Positions 1 to 7,170 of a stretch of DNA of 13,295 bases are shown here, piece after piece. The translations under genes and the position numbers were made by a program. Every line of letters begins with the position of its first letter. Position 1 is the stretch's first letter. The notes beneath the pieces are model-generated. The model was not told the origin of the DNA. It searched no databases and saw only the letters and a list, made by a program, of their open reading frames with translations. The stretch comes from Candidatus Zixiibacteriota bacterium (lineage in GTDB: Bacteria > Zixibacteria > MSB-5A5 > GN15 > PGXB01): contig CP070766.1 in the NCBI GenBank assembly GCA_020345705.1, positions 323,153-336,447 of the forward strand, given 5' to 3'.

Positions 1-668
1 AGATCGGCCAGATGTGCCAGCTCAATCGGCGAAGCGGGATGATTTGGAAATGTGCCGTCAAGCTCGAAAAACAGCGGGATGACCGCCAGAGGCAGTCTCT
101 CGAATACCGGGGGCAGTGTGAAACCGGCCATTCCATTGCCGGCATCGACCACTATCTTGAACGGTTTGACTGCCGATTGGTCAATAAAAGAGAGGCAGTG
201 ATCAACGTAGTCACGGGAGATATCCTTCCGTGCGATATTCCCCCGATGGGCTGATTTTTCGATTATGTCATTTTCAACGGCCTGCCTGATTTTGTTGAGT
301 CCCTCCTGGCCTGACAGGGGCAGTGCCTCTTCACGGCAGATTTTTAATCCGTTGTATTCTTTCGGGTTATGGCTGGCGGTAATCATGACCCCGCCGTCAA
401 AGGCGTATTTTCCTACGGCGAAATAAAGCCCGTCGGTGGAGATCAGACCCAGATCGACAACATCGACCCCGGCATCAGTTAATCCGCGGGTCAGCTCATC
501 ATACAGCTCATCCGAGGAAATACGCATGTCCCGACCGACCGCAATCGCCGTCGGCTTCAGGTAAGCGGCCAGGGCGTTACCCACTCGATAGGCAATTTCG
601 GTGTTGAGCTGGTCAGGGACGGTTCCTCTTATGTCATATGCCTTAAAGATTGAGCTGTCAAATTCCAT
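1..668 (-). CDS. Phosphomannomutase/phosphoglucomutase, N-terminal half (runs off the left edge)
   Basis: This is an alpha-D-phosphohexomutase, a cytoplasmic enzyme that interconverts hexose 1- and 6-phosphates (mannose or glucose) to supply sugar nucleotides for polysaccharide and glycan synthesis. About 222 residues are visible, roughly half of the ~455 usual for the family. The protein opens with FKAYDIRGTVPDQLN, the usual N-terminal substrate loop. It has the active-site phosphoserine motif TASHNP (Ser99) followed by KEYNGLKI, then VVDAGNGM near residues 173-180 and the FELDGTFPNHPASP segment near 201-214. The metal-binding DGDxDR loop and the phosphate-binding domain would lie beyond position 1. 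The ATG at 668 is chosen because AAGGA (675-679) sits 6 nt upstream and the protein begins as family members do. A good sigma70-like promoter lies just upstream. Mannose versus glucose specificity cannot be decided from this half. Confidence 0.95.
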   Translation of the reverse strand, partial: MEFDSSIFKAYDIRGTVPDQLNTEIAYRVGNALAAYLKPTAIAVGRDMRISSDELYDELTRGLTDAGVDVVDLGLISTDGLYFAVGKYAFDGGVMITASHNPKEYNGLKICREEALPLSGQEGLNKIRQAVENDIIEKSAHRGNIARKDISRDYVDHCLSFIDQSAVKPFKIVVDAGNGMAGFTLPPVFERLPLAVIPLFFELDGTFPNHPASPIELAHLAD

Positions 669-699
669 ATCTATTCCTTCGGCTTTTCCAAGAGGTCTA

Positions 700-727
700 A
701 ATATATATCGCAAATCAGATTAGTCAA
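700..727 (-). promoter_or_regulatory. Predicted sigma70-type promoter for the phosphohexomutase gene
   Basis: On the minus strand, TTGACT (727-722) is followed after 16 nt by TATATT (705-700). Each hexamer matches consensus at 5 of 6 bases. Transcription would begin near 693, giving a leader of about 25 nt that contains the AAGGA ribosome binding site. This suggests the mutase is transcribed independently of the upstream kinase. The rest of the gap (669-929) shows no clear terminator for the kinase. Confidence 0.5.
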
Positions 728-929
728 TCGGTTTTTGAAGCGGGTCAATTCCATTACATAGAGACTAAAACCATCGGTGTACAGAATCAAATCGGCCGGC
801 AACAGCAATTTCTGCACGCGTTTCCTATCTAATCGAGACTTGAGATGGTGTTTGAAGAGTTGAAAGGGTGTGCCGGTCAATAGAGATCCGGATTATATTA
901 CCGTGCCGATGTTTTCTTTTACAGCGGTC

Positions 930-3900
930 TTAAGTTTTTTCCTCCAGCAATTCCAGTCGATTTCGGGCGTCTTTGACGGCCGCGATGTCCGGGTCACCAT
1001 CCTTCCAGGCTTCGAGGAATTCCCTGAATTGCTTAATTGCCTCTTTGTTATTCCCGGACTTCTCGTATGCCATGGCAAGGTGGTAGTGGGCTTTGGCTAT
1101 GTGGATTGGCCATTCAAAGCGACCGTAGCCGTAATTTGAAAGCAGGCTCTCATACTCTTTAATAGCTTCATTATATCTGCCCGACTCAAGGTAAGCTCTG
1201 GCCAGCATAAGGCGGTTCTGGAAGTAGTTGGCGACGAATGGATTACGTATGCTGTCCGCCGCCTGTTTATAGTGCCTGACGGAAGCCTCCAGATTCCCTC
1301 TTGAGAACTCAATAATACCCCGAATAAGCGAGAGAAAGCCGGTGCCGGTTAGTTCCGCTGCACCCTCAAGTTCGCTTTTCAGATCCTCAGCCATTTTTTC
1401 CGCCCTTTCAAACCTGCCTTTTTCAGCCAGTATCTTAATCAGGTAATCCCCGTAGCAAAACTTATCATAAGGCATAGCTTCCTGGCAGGTTTCGTACATC
1501 TTTTCTGCCTGCTCAAGAGCCATATCGAGATCCCCCATTTCTTCATAAATAAACATCTTGAGCTTATAGAGGTAGAACACCCAATACATAGACCCCTGTG
1601 TGCTGTCTGCGACTATACAGCTGTCAATATAAGGGAGAGCCTGCTCAAACTTCCCCTGCATAGTTAATGAAACGGATTTGAAAAATCGGCCCTGTGATTG
1701 GACATTGACATTACCGGAGATCCAGCCATCAATAAGTTTCTCCGCCCGATTAAATTCTCTCGTATAGAGATAAGCAATAATCATGTCCCATCTGGCCGAG
1801 TAGTCATCGGGGTTCATCTTAAGAGCCTTTTTGAAATCTTCGAAGGCCCGTTTGAAATTGCCTTGCCGCCTGTTGATTTCGCCGCGCCAGACATATGGCC
1901 AGGGTTCTTCGGGTTTTAGCTCAACATATTTATTGGCTGTTTCTAGAGCTCCTTTAAAGTCACCAACTATGCTATACAAAGCTGCCACGTCATACAGGAC
2001 GTCCGGATCGTCAGGACGTATTTCCAGAGCCTTATTGTAATATCCAAGCGCTTCGTCGTATCTATCAAGACTCCATAGAAAGATATCGCCCCGCCAGTGG
2101 TGCAGTATGACCTCATCGGTGGCATAGTCTGCATACCTGTCAATGGTCTGCATGGCATTATCAATGTCTCCGGCGTTGGCGTAAGTATAAGCAAGGTCTA
2201 AATACGCATCCTTGGATTTGGGGAATTCCTCGATGGCCTTCGAATATACGGCAATGACATCTTCGGTTCTTCCCACATAATAAAGGAACTCGGCGTATCT
2301 GGAATACGACCGCGGATTGGGTTCAATCTCCAGGGCGCGTTTATACAACTCCTCGGCATCATCCCACTCCCGGGAATCCCGCTTTTTCATGGCCAGATTG
2401 AGAATTGTGACGATATTTATGGGGTCCAGTTCATAGGCAATCTCCAGCTCTTTTAGGCCCTCGTCCCGTCTACCCATGTCTCTCAATAAACTTGAATACC
2501 AGGTATGCGCCCAGACATAACCGGGATTGAGTTCGATTGCCCGCTTGAATTTCTGTTCAGCCTCCTCATATTTTTCTTCGTTGTCTAAAGTCAGCCCGAG
2601 GGAAGCGTGCGCCTCGGCGAGATTGTCATCCAGCGCCAGGGCTTTCAAGGCCGCCTCTTTCGCTTTGGGTGCTGCTTCTTCCTCCGGATAATCACTATAG
2701 CCGGGCAGGACTGACCAGGCATCGGCCAACCCGGCATAAGCCATGGCATAGTTGGAATCAAGCTCAATCGCTTGCTTGAAATATTCGATCGCGGTCCTGA
2801 TGTGTTCATCAATGCGTTTGCGCCACAAATAGCGACCCCGCATGTACAGGTTGTAAGCTTCGACGTTTTCGGTGTAACGCCTGGCAAAGGAAACCTCTTC
2901 TTCTCCGAAAAGCGCAATCTTCATCACGTTTACTATGGCGCGGGAGATGTCATCCTGGACGGCGAAAATGCTCTCGGTTTCCCGGTCATAGGTGTCCGAC
3001 CAGAGATGGGCGTCATCGTCAGCATTGATAAGCTGAGCCGTGACACGGATTCTGTTTTCCTCCTTCTGGATACTTCCCTCGAGAATCTTATCGACTCCAA
3101 GTTCCTGACCAATCTTCCTTATGTCTCGGTCGGGAGCCTTATAGCGCATTACCGAACTCATGGAAATGACTTTCAAATCCTTAAGGCCGCTCAGCTTGCC
3201 GATGAGAGCATCGGTGATCCCGTCACAGAAATACTCCTGGTCCCCTTTTGGGCTGAAATCTCTGAACGGCAGGACGGCGATCGAATTTTCCCACACGGTT
3301 CCATCCGGCCTGTCAGCATGAGGCTTTCGCGCTACCGGAAGAAGACCTATCACAAAATACCCGGCAACGGCAATAACGGCCACCAGCGAAACGGCGCCGA
3401 TCACCAGCACAGGTTTCGATCGTTTTCGGAGCGATGCGGGAAAATATGACGGCGCTTCGACTTCAGGGGCCAGCTCTTTCCTGACCCGCTTGAGGTCGGC
3501 CAGCATTCCGGCCGCCGTCTGATAGCGGGTCTCAACGTCCTTGTCAAGCGCCTTATCCACGACCGTCTGCAGACTGTCGGGGACATCCGCCTTGAACCGC
3601 CTTAACGGTTCCGGCGTTTTTTGCAGAATGGCGGTCATTGTCGCCGCTTCATATTCCTCGGTGAAAGGCGCCTTGCCGGTTATCATCTCATACAGAATCA
3701 CGCCGAGAGAAAAAAGATCGGAACGGGCGTCAACGTCGTCACCTCGCACCTGTTCCGGGGACATGTAGCCAACTGTCCCGAGTGTTGATCCGGTTTTTGT
3801 AAGCTTTTCGGCTCCCTTGATCGTCGCCAGACCGAAATCCAGCAGTTTCGGCCGGCCGTCGCTGTCAATAAGAATATTGGAAGGTTTAACATCGCGATGG

Positions 3901-4337
3901 ACCACCCCTGCTTCATGCGCCTTCCTTAATCCCTCGCAAATCTGAATTACCAGATCAATCACAAAAAGAACAGACCGTTCCTTTTCTCTTATGACACCGC
4001 GCAAAGACTGCCCCGAAATATGCTGCATCGCAAAGAACGGCCGACTCTTGTATTCGCTGACCTCGTGGACGGTGACAATGTTGGGGTGGTCGAGTTTGGC
4101 GGCCGCCTGAGCCTCGCGTTTGAAGCGAGCGCGGCATTCTTCATCCTGACAGAGACCCGGCGCCAGGAATTTAAGAGCAACCTTGCGATCCAGCTCGGTA
4201 TCCTCGGCCAGATACACCTCGCCCATGCCGCCGGCGCCAATCTTGTCGACAATTTTGTAGCGGCCTACTCTATTCCCTTTCGTCAGTGGAACAAAAGACT
4301 GGGTGTCATCCTGGTTACTGTCTTCCCGCATGGACAC
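930..4337 (-). CDS. Transmembrane Ser/Thr protein kinase with TolB-like and TPR regions
   Basis: A Hanks-type (PknB-like) kinase of 1135 residues. The catalytic domain (about 27-290) has the glycine loop GAGGMGEVY (34-42), the VALK lysine (Lys56), HRDVKPSN (catalytic Asp149), DFG (167-169) and SPE in place of APE (193-195), so it should be active. A hydrophobic segment at about 309-334 is the single membrane span. A TolB/FlgO-like region follows (about 350-476; IAVLPFRDFS, YFCDGITDALIGKL, ILEGSI, LWSDTYDRE). A TPR array then runs from about 490 to the end. The TolB-like and TPR parts should lie outside the cytoplasmic membrane as a sensor or scaffold. The start is GTG at 4337; an ATG two codons later (4331) is equally possible, and neither has a strong ribosome binding site. 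The TPR half is clearly related to the zinc-finger protein at 7170-9443. Substrates cannot be read from sequence. Confidence 0.93.
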   Translation of the reverse strand: MSMREDSNQDDTQSFVPLTKGNRVGRYKIVDKIGAGGMGEVYLAEDTELDRKVALKFLAPGLCQDEECRARFKREAQAAAKLDHPNIVTVHEVSEYKSRPFFAMQHISGQSLRGVIREKERSVLFVIDLVIQICEGLRKAHEAGVVHRDVKPSNILIDSDGRPKLLDFGLATIKGAEKLTKTGSTLGTVGYMSPEQVRGDDVDARSDLFSLGVILYEMITGKAPFTEEYEAATMTAILQKTPEPLRRFKADVPDSLQTVVDKALDKDVETRYQTAAGMLADLKRVRKELAPEVEAPSYFPASLRKRSKPVLVIGAVSLVAVIAVAGYFVIGLLPVARKPHADRPDGTVWENSIAVLPFRDFSPKGDQEYFCDGITDALIGKLSGLKDLKVISMSSVMRYKAPDRDIRKIGQELGVDKILEGSIQKEENRIRVTAQLINADDDAHLWSDTYDRETESIFAVQDDISRAIVNVMKIALFGEEEVSFARRYTENVEAYNLYMRGRYLWRKRIDEHIRTAIEYFKQAIELDSNYAMAYAGLADAWSVLPGYSDYPEEEAAPKAKEAALKALALDDNLAEAHASLGLTLDNEEKYEEAEQKFKRAIELNPGYVWAHTWYSSLLRDMGRRDEGLKELEIAYELDPINIVTILNLAMKKRDSREWDDAEELYKRALEIEPNPRSYSRYAEFLYYVGRTEDVIAVYSKAIEEFPKSKDAYLDLAYTYANAGDIDNAMQTIDRYADYATDEVILHHWRGDIFLWSLDRYDEALGYYNKALEIRPDDPDVLYDVAALYSIVGDFKGALETANKYVELKPEEPWPYVWRGEINRRQGNFKRAFEDFKKALKMNPDDYSARWDMIIAYLYTREFNRAEKLIDGWISGNVNVQSQGRFFKSVSLTMQGKFEQALPYIDSCIVADSTQGSMYWVFYLYKLKMFIYEEMGDLDMALEQAEKMYETCQEAMPYDKFCYGDYLIKILAEKGRFERAEKMAEDLKSELEGAAELTGTGFLSLIRGIIEFSRGNLEASVRHYKQAADSIRNPFVANYFQNRLMLARAYLESGRYNEAIKEYESLLSNYGYGRFEWPIHIAKAHYHLAMAYEKSGNNKEAIKQFREFLEAWKDGDPDIAAVKDARNRLELLEEKT

Positions 4338-4363
4338 AATCTTGCTCGGATATAGAGTATCTC

Positions 4364-4393
4364 AATATCTTCTAAAACTACCGATATTGTCTA
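4364..4393 (-). promoter_or_regulatory. Possible promoter of the kinase gene
   Basis: On the minus strand, TAGACA (4393-4388; 5 of 6 to consensus) precedes GATATT (4369-4364; 4 of 6) with an 18-nt spacer. Transcription would begin about 20 nt before the GTG start. The match is modest and the region is AT-rich, so this is tentative. The inverted repeat at 4399-4428 lies immediately upstream. Confidence 0.28.
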
Positions 4394-4398
4394 AGTTA

Positions 4399-4428
4399 TG
4401 CAATTAAAAAGTAGGAAGTGAAATTGCA
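4399..4428. repeat. 7-bp perfect inverted repeat upstream of the kinase
   Basis: TGCAATT (4399-4405) and AATTGCA (4422-4428) are exact reverse complements separated by 16 nt. Half-site centres are 23 bp apart, roughly two helical turns, as in many dimeric operator sites. The repeat lies between the end of the dockerin gene and the kinase start, just upstream of the tentative kinase promoter. It does not look like a terminator, because the T-run of the minus strand falls in the loop rather than after the stem. The repeat is seen; an operator role is inferred. Confidence 0.4.
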
Positions 4429-4542
4429 GGATATGTTCGTGGGGTGAGGAGATGACCACTAGGTCTTGCAGTACAAACGGTTACAAGCGCGTTGGCGGTT
4501 CTACAATCATAAGGTTTGACCCGTGGAGAGGTTTATTTTTCA

Positions 4543-6207
4543 CTAACAGATCGGCTCGGGGCCGTCCTTATACAGGTAATTTATTATATGGGTTACGTCC
4601 AGAATGTTGATGATACCACTTCCGTCAGCATCTCCGGCCTCCTCAATTTCCAGCTCCGGTCCATCCTTGTACAGATAGTTGATAATATATGTCACATCGA
4701 GAATATTAACGGCGGCGTCGTTGTTGGCGTCGCCGCATATGCCGCTCAAAGACACAGTCCCCGCAACATCCACCGGCGTGAAATAGACGTAGGGACTGAA
4801 AAATAGCAGGTACCGGGTCGAAAAGCCATTAAGGATTACAGACGCGCTTTGCCCGAAGATCGCCGAGGCGGATATTGTAAAATACAGATTCAGAATAGTG
4901 CCGCTTCCGGCTTCCAGCGGCGGCGTGGAGCCGGCCGGATCGTTGATCAGTTTCACATAGGCTCTTTTATCCGCTGGATACGCCGAAAAGGACAGGCTGT
5001 CAAAATGCTCGGTGCGGCAGCCGGTAACCGAAACGGAATCAAGCGTCAGGTCAAGGGTCCCCTGGTATTCAATCGGGATTCTCAGCTGGTTCAATGAAAT
5101 CGTATTATTGGCATATACTTCAACTTTGACCGACTGCCCCGGGTCGCCGCGCATATCATTTGCTTTGACTGTGTCGGCCAAAACAATGATGCAATGCTTC
5201 TCGGTGTAGGAGTAAGTTTCCCCGCCGGTTTCTATCTCAAGTGTGACGTCGTACATTCCGTGACTGGAATAAGTATGAAGAGGTGACTGAAGCGAGGCTG
5301 TATCGCCGTCGCCGAAATACCACATCCAGTTGTCCACCGTATATCTGGAAGAACCTGTAAATTGCACCTCAAGAGGGTAATGCCCGTATGTCGTGTCGGC
5401 GTCGATTTGAATGAATTTGATAAAATCAACTCTGCTGCCGTTGACACAAGGCACGATTATTTCATGACGCCATTTGTTGAAGTGTATATCACCCGGATCG
5501 GTATGGCTGCTGGAAAATAATTCGGGGGGGCTGCTGAAGGTGCTGTCATATTTATAGACGGCATCGGTCCCGAACGACGATATATAATAATTCCCCTCAA
5601 TGTCTCGAGTGATGCCGTCCAGAAAGTCCAGTCCGTCGTTGACAACGGTTGTTACGGTATAATCGGAACAATCGATCGCGCTGATCGGTGAGTCCTCAAT
5701 CCATTGTATTGCCAATAGTCTGTCATTATAGGCATCATACCAGAGACCGTTGGCCATCGTGAAGTCGGTTACTATAGTTGTTGCTGACAGATCGGACAGG
5801 CGCACCTTATGTATGCTGTTCCCCTGCGCGTCCGAGACGTAAATGTTACCCGACGAATCTGCCGCGACGTCGTTCAGTTCGACCATTCCCGGAATGTCGA
5901 CCCACATTATGATCTCAGGCGTCTCGAGATCGTATGCCACCAGGGCATGCCAGCCGGCCGCCACAAAGAGCGTGTCATTCCTCACCAGCAGGCCTTTGGC
6001 AATATCAAGTCCCGAGCTGAATTCGGAATAAATGCCCATGCTGTCGATCTCGACGATAGTTCCTGTCCCCTGGTCAGAAACCAGATAACGATTTCGAATC
6101 GGATCGAACGTCGCGCTTTCCGGTGAGACGAAAGGGTACTGACCCGCTGCCGGATTCGGAATCACCAGAACAGCAAGCAATACCATTGAAGACCATAACT
6201 TAGTCAT
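4543..6207 (-). CDS. Secreted beta-propeller, PKD, cohesin-like and dockerin protein
   Basis: A 554-residue exported protein of unknown role. A signal peptide (1 to about 22, hydrophobic core SSMVLLAVLVIP) is followed by SMP-30/NHL-like propeller repeats (about 25-265; motifs such as GLLVRNDTLFVAAG, DSSGNIYVSD, IEGNYYISSFGTDAVYKYD). A PKD domain spans about 266-343 (WMWYFGDGDTASLQSPLHTY). A cohesin-like beta-sandwich spans about 345-485 (GQSVKVEVYANN, LNQLRIPIEYQG). A dockerin pair ends the protein: DANNDAAVNILD (493-504) and DADGSGIINILD (526-537), each followed by IINYLYKDGPE. The frame stays open up to 6402, but the ATG at 6207 is the true start: GGAGG lies 4 nt upstream and the signal peptide begins there. 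The propeller could bind or hydrolyse a ligand; no catalytic residues are identifiable. No terminator is evident downstream. Confidence 0.88.
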   Translation of the reverse strand: MTKLWSSMVLLAVLVIPNPAAGQYPFVSPESATFDPIRNRYLVSDQGTGTIVEIDSMGIYSEFSSGLDIAKGLLVRNDTLFVAAGWHALVAYDLETPEIIMWVDIPGMVELNDVAADSSGNIYVSDAQGNSIHKVRLSDLSATTIVTDFTMANGLWYDAYNDRLLAIQWIEDSPISAIDCSDYTVTTVVNDGLDFLDGITRDIEGNYYISSFGTDAVYKYDSTFSSPPELFSSSHTDPGDIHFNKWRHEIIVPCVNGSRVDFIKFIQIDADTTYGHYPLEVQFTGSSRYTVDNWMWYFGDGDTASLQSPLHTYSSHGMYDVTLEIETGGETYSYTEKHCIIVLADTVKANDMRGDPGQSVKVEVYANNTISLNQLRIPIEYQGTLDLTLDSVSVTGCRTEHFDSLSFSAYPADKRAYVKLINDPAGSTPPLEAGSGTILNLYFTISASAIFGQSASVILNGFSTRYLLFFSPYVYFTPVDVAGTVSLSGICGDANNDAAVNILDVTYIINYLYKDGPELEIEEAGDADGSGIINILDVTHIINYLYKDGPEPIC

Positions 6208-6624
6208 AATACCTCCAAGACGATTAGTTGTTGACATCGCAACCTTGGCCCCCGTGAATATAAATGTGGGCAGGCAATTATCGTCCATCAGGTCATAACC
6301 GCGTGAAATATCTGCAGGAAGCCCGGCAACGAAGCAGGGCAGAAAAAACAGATTCTCCTGTGCAGGGCACGTTGTTGCTCTAACTCTGGTGTGTTCGGCC
6401 ATTTTTCATCAAGGGGCAGTAGGTCGTAATATGTTGAAAGTCTTATACATAGCCCAATCGGGCGCCTATTTCAGCCAATAATACTCTCTACCTATTTTTG
6501 ATCCTGCTGATGTCAATTTACGGCACTCGCGAGAAAAAGTTCCGGAAGACGCAAACAGTGTCGGATTTTGCTTTTATCTGACGGAAAAATCAATAAATTA
6601 CCGGTGAACTCTAATGGGCGGGGT
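6208..6624. other. Divergent intergenic region between the dockerin and sigma-factor genes
   Basis: These 417 bases separate two divergent genes and should hold both promoters. The only firm element is GGAGG (6212-6216, minus strand), the ribosome binding site of the dockerin gene. An 8-bp palindrome TTCCGGAA lies at 6540-6547. I found no convincing sigma70 hexamer pair on either strand. The promoters may use the ECF sigma encoded next door, whose recognition sequence I cannot predict. The open frame at 6208-6402 on minus lacks coding character and looks like leader. Confidence 0.5.
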
Positions 6625-7170
6625 ATGTCTGGATTGAAAACGGCGGAATTGTACAACAAAGCTTGCCAGGGGGACAAAAACGCCGAGAAAGAGCTTTTTG
6701 AATTTCTTTTTGTAAGATTTCGATACTTCGCTGGGCAAAAGATAGGTAATCAACAGGATGTCGAGGAGGTTGTGCAAAATGCCCTGATGGCGGTCAGCCG
6801 GAAGTATGACAAAATAAATATCGATGTCAGTTTTGCGGCCTGGGCGCACAGAGTTGTGAGCAATGAGGTTCTGAAACATTATCGGTCCAAGTCGTTGCGG
6901 GAAAGGGTATTCACACGGGACTTCGACGAGGATTTTATTCCGGCGATGAGTAATATCAGCCCGACTTTTAGAATGGCATTTCTGGATTGCGTGAAAGAAT
7001 TGAGCCGGGATTACCGGCGATACGCCAGGATTTTGAATCTTAAATACCAGGGCTTCGCCGTGGCTGAAATATGTGAGAAAATGAGTATTACTCATAACAA
7101 CATGTACGTGATTCTATCCCGCGCCAGATCTTTGCTGAAACAGTGCATGGAGAGCAAGGAGATTGACTGA
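6625..7170 (+). CDS. ECF-type RNA polymerase sigma factor
   Basis: A 181-residue extracytoplasmic-function sigma factor. Region 2 spans about 20-95, including ELFEFLFVRFRYFAG, the DVEEVVQNALMAVSRKY helix corresponding to the usual DAEDLVQEVFLRVW, and FAAWAHRVVSNEVLKHYR. A short linker leads to region 4 (about 120-175), whose helix-turn-helix is LKYQGFAVAEICEKMSITHNNMYVILSRARSLL in outline. No extra C-terminal domain is present. I chose the ATG at 6625 because the protein then begins MSGLKTAELYNKACQGDKNA, like related sigmas. In-frame GTG (6604) and TTG (6568) starts remain possible; the purine-rich GGGCGGGG just before the ATG is a poor ribosome binding site. The stop overlaps the next start by one base (TGATG), so the sigma and its zinc-finger partner are made together. 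It probably autoregulates this operon. Confidence 0.92.
   Translation: MSGLKTAELYNKACQGDKNAEKELFEFLFVRFRYFAGQKIGNQQDVEEVVQNALMAVSRKYDKINIDVSFAAWAHRVVSNEVLKHYRSKSLRERVFTRDFDEDFIPAMSNISPTFRMAFLDCVKELSRDYRRYARILNLKYQGFAVAEICEKMSITHNNMYVILSRARSLLKQCMESKEID

Noticed and set aside
671..880. 69-codon minus-strand frame between the kinase and the phosphohexomutase
   Set aside because: It needs a TTG start with a poor ribosome binding site, resembles no family, and contains a good promoter for the mutase. A chance frame is more likely.
2772..3449. 225-codon plus-strand frame
   Set aside because: It lies wholly antisense to the kinase gene, whose protein is unmistakable, and its translation has no domain character.
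4561..4734. Two similar ~75-bp DNA segments about 100 bp apart
   Set aside because: These are the two dockerin repeats of the encoded protein, not an independent DNA repeat or CRISPR-like array.
6208..6402. 65-residue N-terminal extension of the dockerin protein
   Set aside because: A strong GGAGG and a proper signal peptide place the start at 6207. An extension would bury the signal sequence.
6455..6475. Short GC-rich dyad (GCCC-AATC-GGGC) in the divergent region
   Set aside because: Only a 4-bp stem with no T-run; too weak to call a terminator or operator.
6598..7095. 165-codon minus-strand frame
   Set aside because: It is the antisense shadow of the ECF sigma gene, which has clear region 2 and region 4 motifs.
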